DNA from: an uncultured Christensenella sp.
GTDB taxonomy: Bacteria; Bacillota; Clostridia; Christensenellales; DTU072
Direction: 5' to 3'
NCBI GenBank assembly: GCA_905210905.1
Contig: CAJLYQ010000004.1
Span: 1-57,725, forward strand
DNA: 57,725 bases
The position numbers and the translations under genes were made by a program. The notes below the pieces were generated by a model. The model had not been told where the DNA came from. It searched no databases and worked only from the letters and a program-made list of their open reading frames with translations. Numbering within the stretch: the first letter of the stretch is position 1; every line of letters begins with the position of its first letter. Shown here piece after piece: positions 26,539 to 34,924 of this stretch.

Positions 26539-26784
26539 ATGCGATTAGACAAGTTTCTTAAAGTTGCGCGTATAATAAAACGCCGTACCGTCGCGAACGA
26601 GGCGTGCAGTCACGACCGAGTGAGCGTAAACGGGAAGGACGCCAAGCCGTCCAAAGACGTTAAGGTCGGCGACGTGGTATGCGTCGGGTTCGGCGACAAC
26701 AAACTCACGTTTCGGGTGCTGGAAGTTCCGGAAGGCAACGTTCCCAAAAACGGCAGCGGTATGCTGTACGAAATAATCGAATAA
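26539..26784 (+). CDS. rqcP: S4-domain RNA-binding protein RqcP (YabO)
   Basis: The 81-residue protein is a single S4 domain starting MRLDKFLKVARIIKRRT, with the pattern VNGKDAKPSKDVKVGD. This is the RqcP/YabO family (Hsp15 relatives), which binds obstructed 50S subunits with RqcH and assists alanine tailing in ribosome quality control. It starts 3 bases after the gtrA-like stop with a poor ribosome binding site, suggesting coupling. In many Firmicutes it lies near divIC or mazG; here it is beside a GtrA protein and ispDF. Confidence 0.88.
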   Translation: MRLDKFLKVARIIKRRTVANEACSHDRVSVNGKDAKPSKDVKVGDVVCVGFGDNKLTFRVLEVPEGNVPKNGSGMLYEIIE

Positions 26785-26794
26785 ACCAAAGATA

Positions 26795-26824
26795 AGAACC
26801 GCCTCGTTGTTTTACGGCGGTTCT
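26795..26824 (+). terminator. Stem-loop between rqcP and ispDF
   Basis: AGAACCGCC pairs with GGCGGTTCT around a 12-base loop. The following T-run is interrupted (TTCTTTCG), and no new promoter is evident before ispDF, so it is probably a partial terminator allowing read-through. Confidence 0.6.
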
Positions 26825-26855
26825 TTCGTATAAAACGTAAAAAGGAGATATCGGC

Positions 26856-27929
26856 ATGTTCGACGTAATTATCGCCGCAAACGGCAAAGGCACGAGAGCA
26901 AACACGGACAAACTCGCCGCGTCCTTAGGACAAAGCACCGTTTTATCGCATACGATAAACGCTTTCCGTTATCTTAACTGCGTGGACAAAATCATTCTCG
27001 TAAGCGACGTGGATTACGACTTTCCGTCGGTGACGAAAGTAAGCGGCGGCGCGACCCGCGCGGAGTCGGTAAAAAACGGGCTTAGAGCGTCTACGAGCGA
27101 ATACGTCCTCATTCACGACGGGGCGCGCCCGTTCGTCACGCGCGACCTTATATTAAAGATTATGTCGGATACCGTCACTTACGGTTCTTCCGTCCCCTTT
27201 ACTCCCGTCACGGACAGTCTGAGAAAAGTCGAAAACGGCGTCGTAACCGTAGCCGACAGACGGGACTATTTTACGGTACAAACGCCGCAGGGATATCTTA
27301 GGGAAGAGATAACCGCCGCTTACGAAAAAGCGAACGAAACCGCCCTTTCTTTCGACGAGAGCGAATTGTTTTCCCGTTACGTCCGTCCGGCGCACTACAC
27401 GCAGGGCGAACCGACGAACAAAAAAATAACGTCCCCTTTCGACGTGTTCGGTTACAATATGCGCACGGGAACGGGTTTCGACGTGCATCGCTACGAAGAA
27501 AACGGCAAACCCCTCGTTTTGGGCGGAATCAAAGTCCCGTTCGATAAAGGCGTATCCGCTCACAGTGACGGCGACGCGGTAATTCACGCCGTTATGGACG
27601 CACTTCTTACCGCGGCCGACAAGCCCGATATAGGCGTGCTTTTCCCCGACGACGACCCCGCTTACGAGAACGCCGACAGCGCGGATCTTTTAACGAAAGT
27701 AAAGACCATCCTTACCGACAAAAATCTGCATATAAACAATATTTCCGTAACGATTATAGCGCAATCGCCAAAACTGAAAAACTTCCTTCCCCTGATGCAA
27801 AAACGTATGGAAGAAATACTGTGCCTTGACCGCGGAACGGTTTCCCTGTCCGCTACCACTACGGAAAAACTCGGAATTATCGGCGAAAACAAAGCGGTAG
27901 CGGCGTTCGCCGCGGTTTCCGTTTATTAA
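26856..27929 (+). CDS. ispDF: Bifunctional IspD-IspF isoprenoid enzyme
   Basis: The 357-residue protein fuses two steps of the MEP pathway. Residues 1 to about 200 are the cytidylyltransferase IspD, with the nucleotide loop AANGKGTRANTDKLAASLG, the HDGARPFVT segment and a TPQ motif. From about 202 it is IspF (MECDP synthase), starting RTGTGFDVHRYEE, with zinc ligands in DVH and AHSDGDAVIHAVMDALL. The two halves catalyse non-consecutive reactions (IspE lies between them), so the fusion probably serves a complex. The start follows AAGGAG. A terminator at its end lies inside the convergent MATE gene. Confidence 0.92.
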   Translation: MFDVIIAANGKGTRANTDKLAASLGQSTVLSHTINAFRYLNCVDKIILVSDVDYDFPSVTKVSGGATRAESVKNGLRASTSEYVLIHDGARPFVTRDLILKIMSDTVTYGSSVPFTPVTDSLRKVENGVVTVADRRDYFTVQTPQGYLREEITAAYEKANETALSFDESELFSRYVRPAHYTQGEPTNKKITSPFDVFGYNMRTGTGFDVHRYEENGKPLVLGGIKVPFDKGVSAHSDGDAVIHAVMDALLTAADKPDIGVLFPDDDPAYENADSADLLTKVKTILTDKNLHINNISVTIIAQSPKLKNFLPLMQKRMEEILCLDRGTVSLSATTTEKLGIIGENKAVAAFAAVSVY

Positions 27930-27947
27930 ACCGACTAAAAAACGAAC

Positions 27948-29330
27948 TTACGAATTCGTCGCCTGCGTTTCTACGGATACGCAGGTTTTTTCAATTTGAA
28001 TCTTTTTCCACTTCTTGACTTGCACCGCGTACAAAATAACTCCGACGAGCCCTGCGAGAGTTTCGCTCACCGGGAAGGAAATCCAAGTGTAATCGAGCCC
28101 GATAAAGGAGAACGCCCAAAACACGGGAACGAGCAAGAAAATCTGCCTCGTCAGCGAAAGCATAAGACTGGTAAAGCCTTTGCCTATCGACTGGAAAAAT
28201 ACCGGCATAGTCAGCGAAAACACCGCCGAGATAAAACTGCTGCCTATTATCGGAAACGCTTTCTTCCCTATCGATATAACTTCCGGCGACGTGGAGAACA
28301 GCCTTGCGAGCGGTTCGGGTATGGCAATGAAACACACCATTCCCACTACCATAAACGCCGCGGATATTATTACCGTATCCTTAATCGTTTTTCTGCAACG
28401 AACGAAGTTTTCCTGAGAGTAGTTAAAACTAAGCGCCGGCACGATACAGGTATGCAGACCGAAAAGCGGAATAAAGAAGAAACTCTGCATTTTGTAGTAC
28501 AGTCCGAGCACGGTAACCGCCGCGTCGGAAAATCCGGACAAAATAAGGTTGAGCAAAACGATGTACACGGTATACAACGCCTGCATAGCGATGTTGGAGT
28601 AGCCGAGTTTATAAATCTGCTTGACGTAATGCCACATTTCTTTCGGTTTCGGCGGTTTACGGAAACCCTTAACCCCGGTTATGATAGCCGAAACTATCTG
28701 TCCCGCTATCGTGGCGTACGCCGCTCCGGCAACGCCGAGTTCGGGGAAAAAGCCTATACCGAAAATTAAAAGCGGGTCAAAAACGATGTTTATCGCCGCG
28801 CCCGCGATTTGCGCTATCATAGGCACGATCATATTGCCGTGCGCCTGATGAACCTTTGAAAAATTCCCTTCAAGAAACGTACCTATACTGCCCACGCAGA
28901 CTATCATACCGTAAACGTACGCGCCGTCTATCGCGCCTTGCTCGTTGGCGGTAGTCTTGATGTACGGTTTCATTATAAGTACGGAAACGACGGCGAAAAT
29001 CGCCCAGGAAATCAAGGATAAAACGAACCCCGTGCCTGCCGCCTTGTCCGCTTTTTCGGCTTGGTCGCACGCGTACTTTTTCGCCATATAGGTGTTTACG
29101 CCTACGCCGGTACCCACCGCCACCGCGATAATGATAAGTTGCAACGGATAAATTACGGTCACCGCGGTGAGCGCGTCGTCCGAATATCTTCCTACGAAGA
29201 AACTGTCTACTATGTTGTATAACGCCTGTATTAACTGGGCAAGCATTACGGGCGGTGCGATTTTAAGCAACATTTTGCCGATCTTCGTCCGCCCGAAAAG
29301 TTCTTGCTCGGATATCTGTCCTTTCATCAA
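27948..29330 (-). CDS. MATE-family multidrug efflux transporter
   Basis: The 460-residue protein has twelve hydrophobic segments and the MATE N-terminal pattern LLKIAPPVMLAQLIQALYNIVDSFFVGRY, and internal pseudo-symmetry of two six-helix halves. It is a cation-coupled exporter of organic cations or metabolites in the cytoplasmic membrane. It lies 25 bases downstream of a MarR regulator and is probably cotranscribed with it from the promoter at 29839-29867. Ribosome binding site AGAGGTG precedes ATGATG at 29330; either ATG could be used. Confidence 0.92.
   Translation of the reverse strand: MMKGQISEQELFGRTKIGKMLLKIAPPVMLAQLIQALYNIVDSFFVGRYSDDALTAVTVIYPLQLIIIAVAVGTGVGVNTYMAKKYACDQAEKADKAAGTGFVLSLISWAIFAVVSVLIMKPYIKTTANEQGAIDGAYVYGMIVCVGSIGTFLEGNFSKVHQAHGNMIVPMIAQIAGAAINIVFDPLLIFGIGFFPELGVAGAAYATIAGQIVSAIITGVKGFRKPPKPKEMWHYVKQIYKLGYSNIAMQALYTVYIVLLNLILSGFSDAAVTVLGLYYKMQSFFFIPLFGLHTCIVPALSFNYSQENFVRCRKTIKDTVIISAAFMVVGMVCFIAIPEPLARLFSTSPEVISIGKKAFPIIGSSFISAVFSLTMPVFFQSIGKGFTSLMLSLTRQIFLLVPVFWAFSFIGLDYTWISFPVSETLAGLVGVILYAVQVKKWKKIQIEKTCVSVETQATNS
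27962..27991 (+). terminator. ispDF terminator inside the 3' end of the MATE gene
   Basis: CCTGCGT pairs with ACGCAGG around a 10-base loop and is followed by TTTTTT on the plus strand. It sits within the last codons of the convergent MATE gene, so the same DNA serves as coding sequence and terminator. Confidence 0.75.
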
Positions 29331-29355
29331 AGCACCTCTTTTGCGTACTTTTGCT

Positions 29356-29805
29356 TTACCTTATATCGGATTCTTCGCTCATCGCTTTAGACAATCCGTC
29401 GTTGAATTCTTCGAGTAGTTCGACAAGCAACCATATCTTGTCTTCCTCTAGTCCGTCTTTCGCCTTTTCTTCCAAAGCGGAAACCGCGTTAAGCACCGGA
29501 TAAGCGTATTCTTTGCCTTTCGCCGTCAAAACAAACGCTTTTTCTCTTCCTTTGGACAAACTCTTGTCCACTTCGATATATCCGTTGTTTTTCATAGCGG
29601 AAAAAACGTTGTGCATAGTCTGCCTTGGCAAAAGAAAATCGTCGCATATTTTTTTCTGCGTGCAACTCCCCTCTTCGGCTATCGTGTACATAACGAGAAG
29701 TTCGTTATAACTGACGGACTTGTTCTTCGCCCACTTTGCGTACGCGCCCTTATAGCGTATTATTTCCTTGCTCAGTTTCGACAGCGCGTTACCCGTTTTT
29801 TCCAT
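29356..29805 (-). CDS. MarR-family transcriptional regulator
   Basis: The 149-residue protein has the winged helix-turn-helix of MarR factors (about 40-105): the recognition region KKICDDFLLPRQTMHNVFSAMKN and the wing DKSLSKGREKAFVLTAKGKEYA. Such dimers usually repress their own operon and release DNA when a phenolic or cationic ligand binds. It precedes a MATE exporter in the same operon, and a perfect palindrome overlaps the promoter, so autorepression of an efflux pump is the likely role. The start follows AAGGA by about 9 bases. Confidence 0.9.
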   Translation of the reverse strand: MEKTGNALSKLSKEIIRYKGAYAKWAKNKSVSYNELLVMYTIAEEGSCTQKKICDDFLLPRQTMHNVFSAMKNNGYIEVDKSLSKGREKAFVLTAKGKEYAYPVLNAVSALEEKAKDGLEEDKIWLLVELLEEFNDGLSKAMSEESDIR

Positions 29806-29825
29806 CTCTTTTTTTCCTTTCTTTT

Positions 29826-29867
29826 AATCCCAAACGGGATTATAGAGCCGACAAAAGGTTTTGTCAA
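29826..29867 (-). promoter_or_regulatory. Consensus promoter and MarR operator
   Basis: TTGACA (29867-29862) and TATAAT (29844-29839) are perfect consensus boxes 17 bases apart. A 16-base palindrome, GACAAAA-cc-TTTTGTC (29865-29850), overlaps the -35 box and fills the spacer. A second inverted repeat, AATCCC-gttt-GGGATT (29841-29826), starts at the -10 box and covers the start of transcription. Both are placed where a repressor would block polymerase. Confidence 0.8.
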
Positions 29868-29962
29868 CAGTTATTTACAAGATTGTCGATAATAAATTTT
29901 TAGTAAAAGCGCGCGCCGTTCGCATAGAAAAAAGCGGTGAAAAAAGCGTTGCGAAATAAAGG

Positions 29963-30000
29963 AAAACGCCGTAAAAAACTTTCGTTCTTTGCGGCGTTTT
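29963..30000 (-). terminator. Terminator downstream of the DUF1846 gene
   Basis: AAAACGCCG pairs with CGGCGTTTT around a loop of about 20 bases. It lies about 30 bases past the stop of the minus-strand gene at 30029. It has short T-runs on both sides. Confidence 0.65.
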
Positions 30001-30028
30001 GCATTGTCTTTCGACCTATAAAAGCGTT

Positions 30029-31501
30029 TTAGTTCATATCGTATTCGGGTTCGCAAGTCATACGGATACCGAGTTTGCGGAGAGTCTGCATTTCATTTTC
30101 TTCCAGCATTACGGTACTGTGCGCTTCGCAACCGTTAAGAATATCGAGATGTTTCATTATTTCCGCTATGGTGGTGTTCATAGGGATACTTACCGCCAGA
30201 GCGACGAGCACGTCGTTAAGGTTAAGGGCGTAGCGTTTGTCTTTTAGGGTGTCTTTTTTCAGACTTTGGATAGGTTCTATTACCCACGGAGAAAGCAGAA
30301 GTTGTTTTTGACCGACGTTGACGTATTTTTTCATCGCGTTTACTACGCCCGCCGCGGCGGCGTCCATCGCTTCGCCGTTTCTTCCCCTTACTATCGAGCC
30401 GTCGGGAAGTTGGAGCGCGCAAGCCGGGCATTTGCGGTCTTTTTGCTTTTTCAAAGCGGCGTCAACCACTTTTCTGTCCGCGGTGGTCAGTCCCTGACTC
30501 GACATAAGCATTTCCGCTCTTTGCACGGTTTCTTTCGACGCTCTGCCTTGTTTGTAGTCGCAAAGGGTCTGATAATAACGTCTGATTATTTCCTGTCTGC
30601 TCGCTTCTCTTACCACTTCGTCGTCGATTATGGCGTAGCCTATCATATTAACGCCCATATCGGTAGGCGATTTGTAGACGTCTTCGCCCAAAATGCGTTT
30701 CAAAATGTTCTTAACGACCGGGAAAACGGCTATATCGCGGTTGTAATTAACCGTGCTTACGCCGTATGCGTCGAGATGGAACGAGTCTATCATATTAAAG
30801 TCCTGCAAATCCGCCGTAGCCGCTTCGTACGCAACGTTTACCGGGTGCGACAAGGGCAAGTTCCATACCGGGAAAGACTCATACTTGGCGTATCCCGCCT
30901 TAACTCCCCTTTTGTACTCGTGATAAATCTGCGACAGGCAGGTGGCGAGTTTGCCGCTGCCCGGTCCGGGTGCGGTAACGACTACGAGCGGTCTGGTTGT
31001 TTCTATATACGGGTTTGCTCCGTAGCCTTCGTCGCTCACGATCGTGTCTACGTCCGACGGATAACCTTTGGTCAGTCTATGGATATAGACTTTTTCGCCC
31101 ATTCTTTCGAGTTTGTTGCGGAAAAGTTCGGCGGCTCTCTGTCCGCTGTATTGCGTGATTACTATGCTGCTGACGTAAATGCCTATGCCGCGGAGATTTC
31201 CCACCAAACGAAGAAGGTCGGCGTCGTAAGTAATTCCGAAATCCGCTCTTCTTTTGTTCTGTTCGAGCGCGGGCGCGCTGATACAGAATATAACTTCGAG
31301 TTTGTCCTTAAGCGTAAGGAGCATTTTCGTCTTTACGTTGGGGTCGAACCCGGGGAGAATTCTCGCCGCGTGCAAATCGTCGAAAAGTTTACCCCCGAAT
31401 TCGAGATAAACTTTGTCGAAACGATTGATACGCTCGGTGATTTTTTCCGCTTGTTTGGCAATATACGCGGCGTTGTCAAAACCTATTTTCATTTGTTCCA
31501 T
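30029..31501 (-). CDS. DUF1846 family protein
   Basis: The 490-residue cytoplasmic protein belongs to DUF1846, beginning near KIGFDNAAYIAKQAEKITERI and carrying the conserved VVTAPGPGSGKLATCLSQIYHE segment near 180-200, which resembles a nucleotide-binding loop. Crystal structures exist for the family but no activity is firmly assigned. It follows gdhA by 14 bases and is likely cotranscribed with it. The first ATG at 31501 has no good ribosome binding site; a second one three codons later (31492) is an alternative and fits family N-termini. Confidence 0.85.
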   Translation of the reverse strand: MEQMKIGFDNAAYIAKQAEKITERINRFDKVYLEFGGKLFDDLHAARILPGFDPNVKTKMLLTLKDKLEVIFCISAPALEQNKRRADFGITYDADLLRLVGNLRGIGIYVSSIVITQYSGQRAAELFRNKLERMGEKVYIHRLTKGYPSDVDTIVSDEGYGANPYIETTRPLVVVTAPGPGSGKLATCLSQIYHEYKRGVKAGYAKYESFPVWNLPLSHPVNVAYEAATADLQDFNMIDSFHLDAYGVSTVNYNRDIAVFPVVKNILKRILGEDVYKSPTDMGVNMIGYAIIDDEVVREASRQEIIRRYYQTLCDYKQGRASKETVQRAEMLMSSQGLTTADRKVVDAALKKQKDRKCPACALQLPDGSIVRGRNGEAMDAAAAGVVNAMKKYVNVGQKQLLLSPWVIEPIQSLKKDTLKDKRYALNLNDVLVALAVSIPMNTTIAEIMKHLDILNGCEAHSTVMLEENEMQTLRKLGIRMTCEPEYDMN

Positions 31502-31515
31502 CGGCTTTTATTCGC

Positions 31516-32862
31516 TTATACCAAACCTTGCGCCATCATAGCGTTGGCTACTTTCAGGAAACCTGCGATGTTCGCGCCTGCGACGAGATTTCCTTCCATT
31601 CCGTATTCTTTTGCGGCGGAACTGATGTTGGCGTAAATATTTTCCATAATGCCTTTGAGTTTGGCGTCGACTTCTTCGAACGTCCAACTGTATCTCGCGC
31701 TGTTCTGGCACATTTCGAGCGCGCTGGTCGCTACGCCGCCGGCGTTCGCCGCCTTAGCGGGTCCGAAGAAAATACCGTTCGATTGGAATACTTCGATCGC
31801 GTCGGGCGTGGAAGGCATATTCGCGCCTTCGCATACGCATTTAACGCCGTTCTTGACGAGAAGACGCGCGCTTTCTTCGTTGATTTCGTTCTGCGTAGCG
31901 CAGGGAAGAGCGATATCGCACTTGATTCCCCAAATTCCGCTGCAGCCTTCGTGATATTCCGCTTCGGGGTGAGTAACGACGTATTCTTTGATTCTCTTTC
32001 TTTCGACTTCCTTGATTTGCTTGATGCAAGCGAGATCAACGCCGTTTTTGTCGTAGATATAACCGTTGCTGTCGCTCATAGCAACGACTTTCGCGCCGTA
32101 TTCCGTCGCTTTCTGATTAGCGTAGATAGCGACGTTGCCGCTGCCGGAGATTACTACGGTTTTGCCTTTCATACTGTCGCCGTGGTCCTTAAGAAGGGCT
32201 TCGGTGAAGTAGCAAAGACCGAAACCGGTCGCTTCGGTACGAGCAAGGCTTCCGCCGTAGGTAAGACCTTTGCCGGTAAGAACGCCTTCGTATTTGTTGG
32301 TTATTCTCTTGTATTGTCCGTAAAGGAAACCGATTTCTCTTCCGCCTACGCCGATGTCCCCTGCCGGTACGTCAACGTCCGCTCCGATGTATTTGCTGAG
32401 TTCCGTCATAAAACTCTGGCAGAAACGCATTACTTCCATATCCGACTTGCCGTGCGGATCGAAGTCGCTGCCGCCCTTGCCGCCGCCGATGGGAAGACCG
32501 GTAAGAGAGTTTTTGAAAATTTGTTCGAAACCTAAGAATTTGATAATTCCTTCGTAAACCGACGGGTGGAAACGAAGGCCGCCCTTGTAAGGTCCGATCG
32601 CACTGTTAAACTGAATACGGAAACCGCGGTTTATCTGCACTTTGCCGTTGTCGTCTACCCACGGTACGCGGAATTTGATAATTCTTTCCGGTTCTACTAT
32701 GCTCGCCATAATCCCTCTTTCGATGAATTCGGGATGTCTGTCGATTACGGGTTCGAGAGATTCGAGAACTTCTATTACCGCTTGATGAAATTCGGGTTCG
32801 TTCGGATTTCTTTTTTTCACGTTTTCGTAAATTTCGATAAGCGCTTGATTTTTGAGTTTCAT
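31516..32862 (-). CDS. gdhA: NADP-type glutamate dehydrogenase
   Basis: The 448-residue enzyme has the hexameric GDH layout: GGGKGGSDFDPHGKS near 120-135 with the catalytic lysine, PAGDIGVGGREIGF near 165, and a Rossmann NAD(P) loop SGSGNVA near 240. It assimilates ammonium into 2-oxoglutarate (or the reverse) in the cytoplasm. The start at 32862 follows AAGGAG; a longer in-frame form is not family-like. Its promoter is at 32933-32962. With GSIII this gives two ammonium-fixing routes. Confidence 0.95.
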   Translation of the reverse strand: MKLKNQALIEIYENVKKRNPNEPEFHQAVIEVLESLEPVIDRHPEFIERGIMASIVEPERIIKFRVPWVDDNGKVQINRGFRIQFNSAIGPYKGGLRFHPSVYEGIIKFLGFEQIFKNSLTGLPIGGGKGGSDFDPHGKSDMEVMRFCQSFMTELSKYIGADVDVPAGDIGVGGREIGFLYGQYKRITNKYEGVLTGKGLTYGGSLARTEATGFGLCYFTEALLKDHGDSMKGKTVVISGSGNVAIYANQKATEYGAKVVAMSDSNGYIYDKNGVDLACIKQIKEVERKRIKEYVVTHPEAEYHEGCSGIWGIKCDIALPCATQNEINEESARLLVKNGVKCVCEGANMPSTPDAIEVFQSNGIFFGPAKAANAGGVATSALEMCQNSARYSWTFEEVDAKLKGIMENIYANISSAAKEYGMEGNLVAGANIAGFLKVANAMMAQGLV

Positions 32863-32932
32863 ATTTACCTTTCTCCTTTTGTTTTTCTTTTGCGCGTCGC
32901 ATACGCGCACGCAAACTTAACATTTGTCTAGT

Positions 32933-32962
32933 ATGATACCATTACGGGCGCGCGCTTGTCAA
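32933..32962 (-). promoter_or_regulatory. gdhA: Promoter of gdhA
   Basis: On the minus strand TTGACA (32962-32957) and TATCAT (32938-32933) are 18 bases apart. The leader is about 65 bases long and contains no structure that I recognise. Confidence 0.65.
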
Positions 32963-33073
32963 ATTTATATAAAAATTTTTCCGCTTCCGCTATAAAAAAT
33001 TTGCCGCTTTTCTCCGAAAAACACTCTTCGGATTTTCGTTTTATCCGCTCTCCGCTTGCAAAGAAAACGCTTT

Positions 33074-33673
33074 TTAATCGTTCGTCTTTTTGTCTGAATC
33101 GGCGTTTTGGAATTCCGTTTTTATGCTTTCGGGTTTCTTTTTCTTGCTAAACAAGTTAAACTCACACGACTGGAAACCTCTTACGGATTTACTTTTCAGT
33201 TTGTCCGCGGCGATAAAAAGGGGCGTGCCGAGAGCGTAAACGAACACGCTTTGAGTAAGCAGAAGGGACGCCATATTGAGTGCGTAGCCGCTTTCGAAAT
33301 CGAACAAAAGCCACATTGCCGGCAGGATAAAAGCGTTGAGCAATACCGGCGGAAGACCGCCTAAAACGATTTTAAGCGGTTTGTTTTTTACCTTTTTCCC
33401 CACGATATAAGTAAGGACGCCGGCGACAAGAGTCACACACGAGCCGATTATTATATCGTAAAAACCGAACGGCGAGCCGATATTCGACAGAATACAACCT
33501 ATAAAAAGGGCGGGGATCGCTTCCGGGTACAGCAAGGGCAAAATCGTCAGCGCTTCCCCTATTCTCACCTGAAAAATACCGTAAGCAAGGGGCATACACG
33601 CATAAGTAAGCGCGACGTAAAGCGCGCAGATAACCGCCGAACGGGCAATAAGTAAAGTTTTGGAGTTTCTCAA
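33074..33673 (-). CDS. queT: QueT-type queuosine precursor transporter
   Basis: The 199-residue protein has six hydrophobic segments and the QueT pattern: an early R-x-AVICALYVALTYA helix, FQVRIGEALTILPLLYPEAIPALFIGCILSN, and GSPFGFYDIIIGS. It is the substrate-binding (S) component of an ECF vitamin transporter, expected to take up preQ0, preQ1 or queuine; the ECF ATPase module is encoded elsewhere. The start is a TTG at 33673, 8 bases after GAGGT. A hydrophilic lysine-rich tail of about 45 residues follows the last helix. The leader folds into a regulatory-looking structure. Confidence 0.85.
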   Translation of the reverse strand: MRNSKTLLIARSAVICALYVALTYACMPLAYGIFQVRIGEALTILPLLYPEAIPALFIGCILSNIGSPFGFYDIIIGSCVTLVAGVLTYIVGKKVKNKPLKIVLGGLPPVLLNAFILPAMWLLFDFESGYALNMASLLLTQSVFVYALGTPLFIAADKLKSKSVRGFQSCEFNLFSKKKKPESIKTEFQNADSDKKTND

Positions 33674-33682
33674 AATTAAAAT

Positions 33683-33726
33683 ACCTCGGTTTTTTTATAT
33701 ATGAAGTGTTTTCCGAAAACCTTCAT
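33683..33726 (-). promoter_or_regulatory. Structured queT leader, possible preQ1-class riboswitch
   Basis: On the minus strand, AUGAAG (33726-33721) pairs with CUUCAU (33706-33701); the loop GUUUUCGGAAAACA is followed by an A-rich tail (AUAUAAAAAAA) and CCGAGG. The loop tetranucleotide UCGG can pair with CCGA (33689-33686), which abuts the ribosome binding site GAGG. Stem, loop-to-tail pseudoknot and A-rich tail resemble preQ1-I riboswitches, which often precede queT. The loop sequence does not match the preQ1-I consensus that I remember, and GUUUU/AAAAC in the loop can also form a plain long hairpin. Identity is unresolved. Confidence 0.45.
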
Positions 33727-33733
33727 CGGCGAC

Positions 33734-33762
33734 ATGTTAGCACCGCCGCGCGCCGTTGTCAA
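33734..33762 (-). promoter_or_regulatory. queT: Promoter of queT
   Basis: TTGACA (33762-33757) and TAACAT (33739-33734) are 17 bases apart on the minus strand. Transcription would start near 33727, at the very base of the leader hairpin. Confidence 0.7.
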
Positions 33763-33835
33763 GCGGAAAACCCGTTCTTAAACAAAGGTTTTACCGACGG
33801 AAAAGACCGCAAAAGTCGCGCAAAAATATATGCGG

Positions 33836-33863
33836 TTGACATTTTTCGGAATTGTGGCATAAT
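33836..33863 (+). promoter_or_regulatory. Promoter of the 318-residue lipoprotein
   Basis: TTGACA (33836-33841) and CATAAT (33858-33863) are 16 bases apart. The ribosome binding site GGAGG precedes the ATG at 33891. Confidence 0.65.
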
Positions 33864-33890
33864 TAAACGTAGGGGGAAACGGAGGTTATT

Positions 33891-34847
33891 ATGAAAAAGA
33901 AACTGTTTATCGTCGTTTCGGTGATAATCGCAACAATGATTATTGCGGCGGTTTTCGTGGCGTGTACGCCCGAAAAACTCGAAAAAATCGTAGGAACGTA
34001 CGAACTTACGATCGACACCTACACGCAGTACGAACAAGAAACCGTGGACAGAATGAAGGAATACGGCAAAGAGTCCTATCTCGTGGTTACCGGCGAAAAA
34101 TACGGTTATTACGTTTACAAAGACAAAGACACCCCGGCTTACGCCGTCGTCGTGGGTATGGAATATTCCAAAAACGACGAAGGCAAAGTCACTTCGGTTT
34201 CTTACTGGACCGAAGTCGGCGACAAAAAGCGCACTCTTAACGTGGATTCCAAAAACGAGATATCCCTTATCTCGCGTTGGCCTTCGGCAAGCAAACTCAT
34301 CGACGCGTACGAAACGCAGTACAAGAAAGTCAGCGACAAAACCGACTTATCTCACGTAAAAACCGTTTACGGCGATATTCGCGTTTTCGACTTCAACGTA
34401 TTGCAGTACGACTCGCTTTTCTGCGAAGAACTCGGCAACGGGCTGCAAAAGAACTACAGTTTATACGTCTACGACTACTACGACGTAGACGCCGCGGCGA
34501 AAACCGCTACCCGTTATTACGCTCTCAAATCGGATAAAAAACCGGTTACGGTAGAAAATCTCAAAGTCAGTTTCGTAAGAAACGAAGAAAACGACAAACC
34601 GATCAAGATGATTATCGGAGAAAACGAATATTCGCTGGAAAACGGCACGCCGCAAAGACAGGTCGTAGTCGACGTGGACGGCGTACAGGCGGACGAAACG
34701 CTGTCGCTTTCCTGGATGAACTATCTCCTGCTTAAAAAATCCGATTACGAAACTTACTTCAACGGTTTAATCTCGGAATACGAAAAATCTCTCGTTCCCG
34801 AAACCGAAGAACCCGAACAAGGCGAAGAACAAACCGAGCAGGAATAA
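33891..34847 (+). CDS. Lipoprotein of unknown function
   Basis: The 318-residue protein has a type II signal peptide with lipobox VFVAC (C25 lipidated) and then a soluble, beta-rich, lysine- and tyrosine-rich region starting IVGTYELTIDTYTQYE, which resembles lipocalin-like lipoproteins of Firmicutes. The C-terminus ends in a Glu/Gln/Pro-rich stretch (EPEQGEEQTEQE). I recognise no enzymatic motif. It is expected on the outer face of the membrane. It forms a single-gene unit with a promoter at 33836 and a strong terminator at 34865, divergent from queT. Function is not assigned. Confidence 0.75.
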   Translation: MKKKLFIVVSVIIATMIIAAVFVACTPEKLEKIVGTYELTIDTYTQYEQETVDRMKEYGKESYLVVTGEKYGYYVYKDKDTPAYAVVVGMEYSKNDEGKVTSVSYWTEVGDKKRTLNVDSKNEISLISRWPSASKLIDAYETQYKKVSDKTDLSHVKTVYGDIRVFDFNVLQYDSLFCEELGNGLQKNYSLYVYDYYDVDAAAKTATRYYALKSDKKPVTVENLKVSFVRNEENDKPIKMIIGENEYSLENGTPQRQVVVDVDGVQADETLSLSWMNYLLLKKSDYETYFNGLISEYEKSLVPETEEPEQGEEQTEQE

Positions 34848-34864
34848 TTAACGAAAAGTTACCG

Positions 34865-34904
34865 AAAAAAAATCGCATTCCCGAAAGAGAGTGCGATTTT
34901 TTTT
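34865..34904. terminator. Bidirectional terminator
   Basis: AAAAAAAATCGCA pairs with TGCGATTTTTTTT around a 14-base loop, between convergent genes. Eight T's follow on each strand. Confidence 0.85.
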
Positions 34905-34924
34905 CGATTTAATCGGACGTACGG

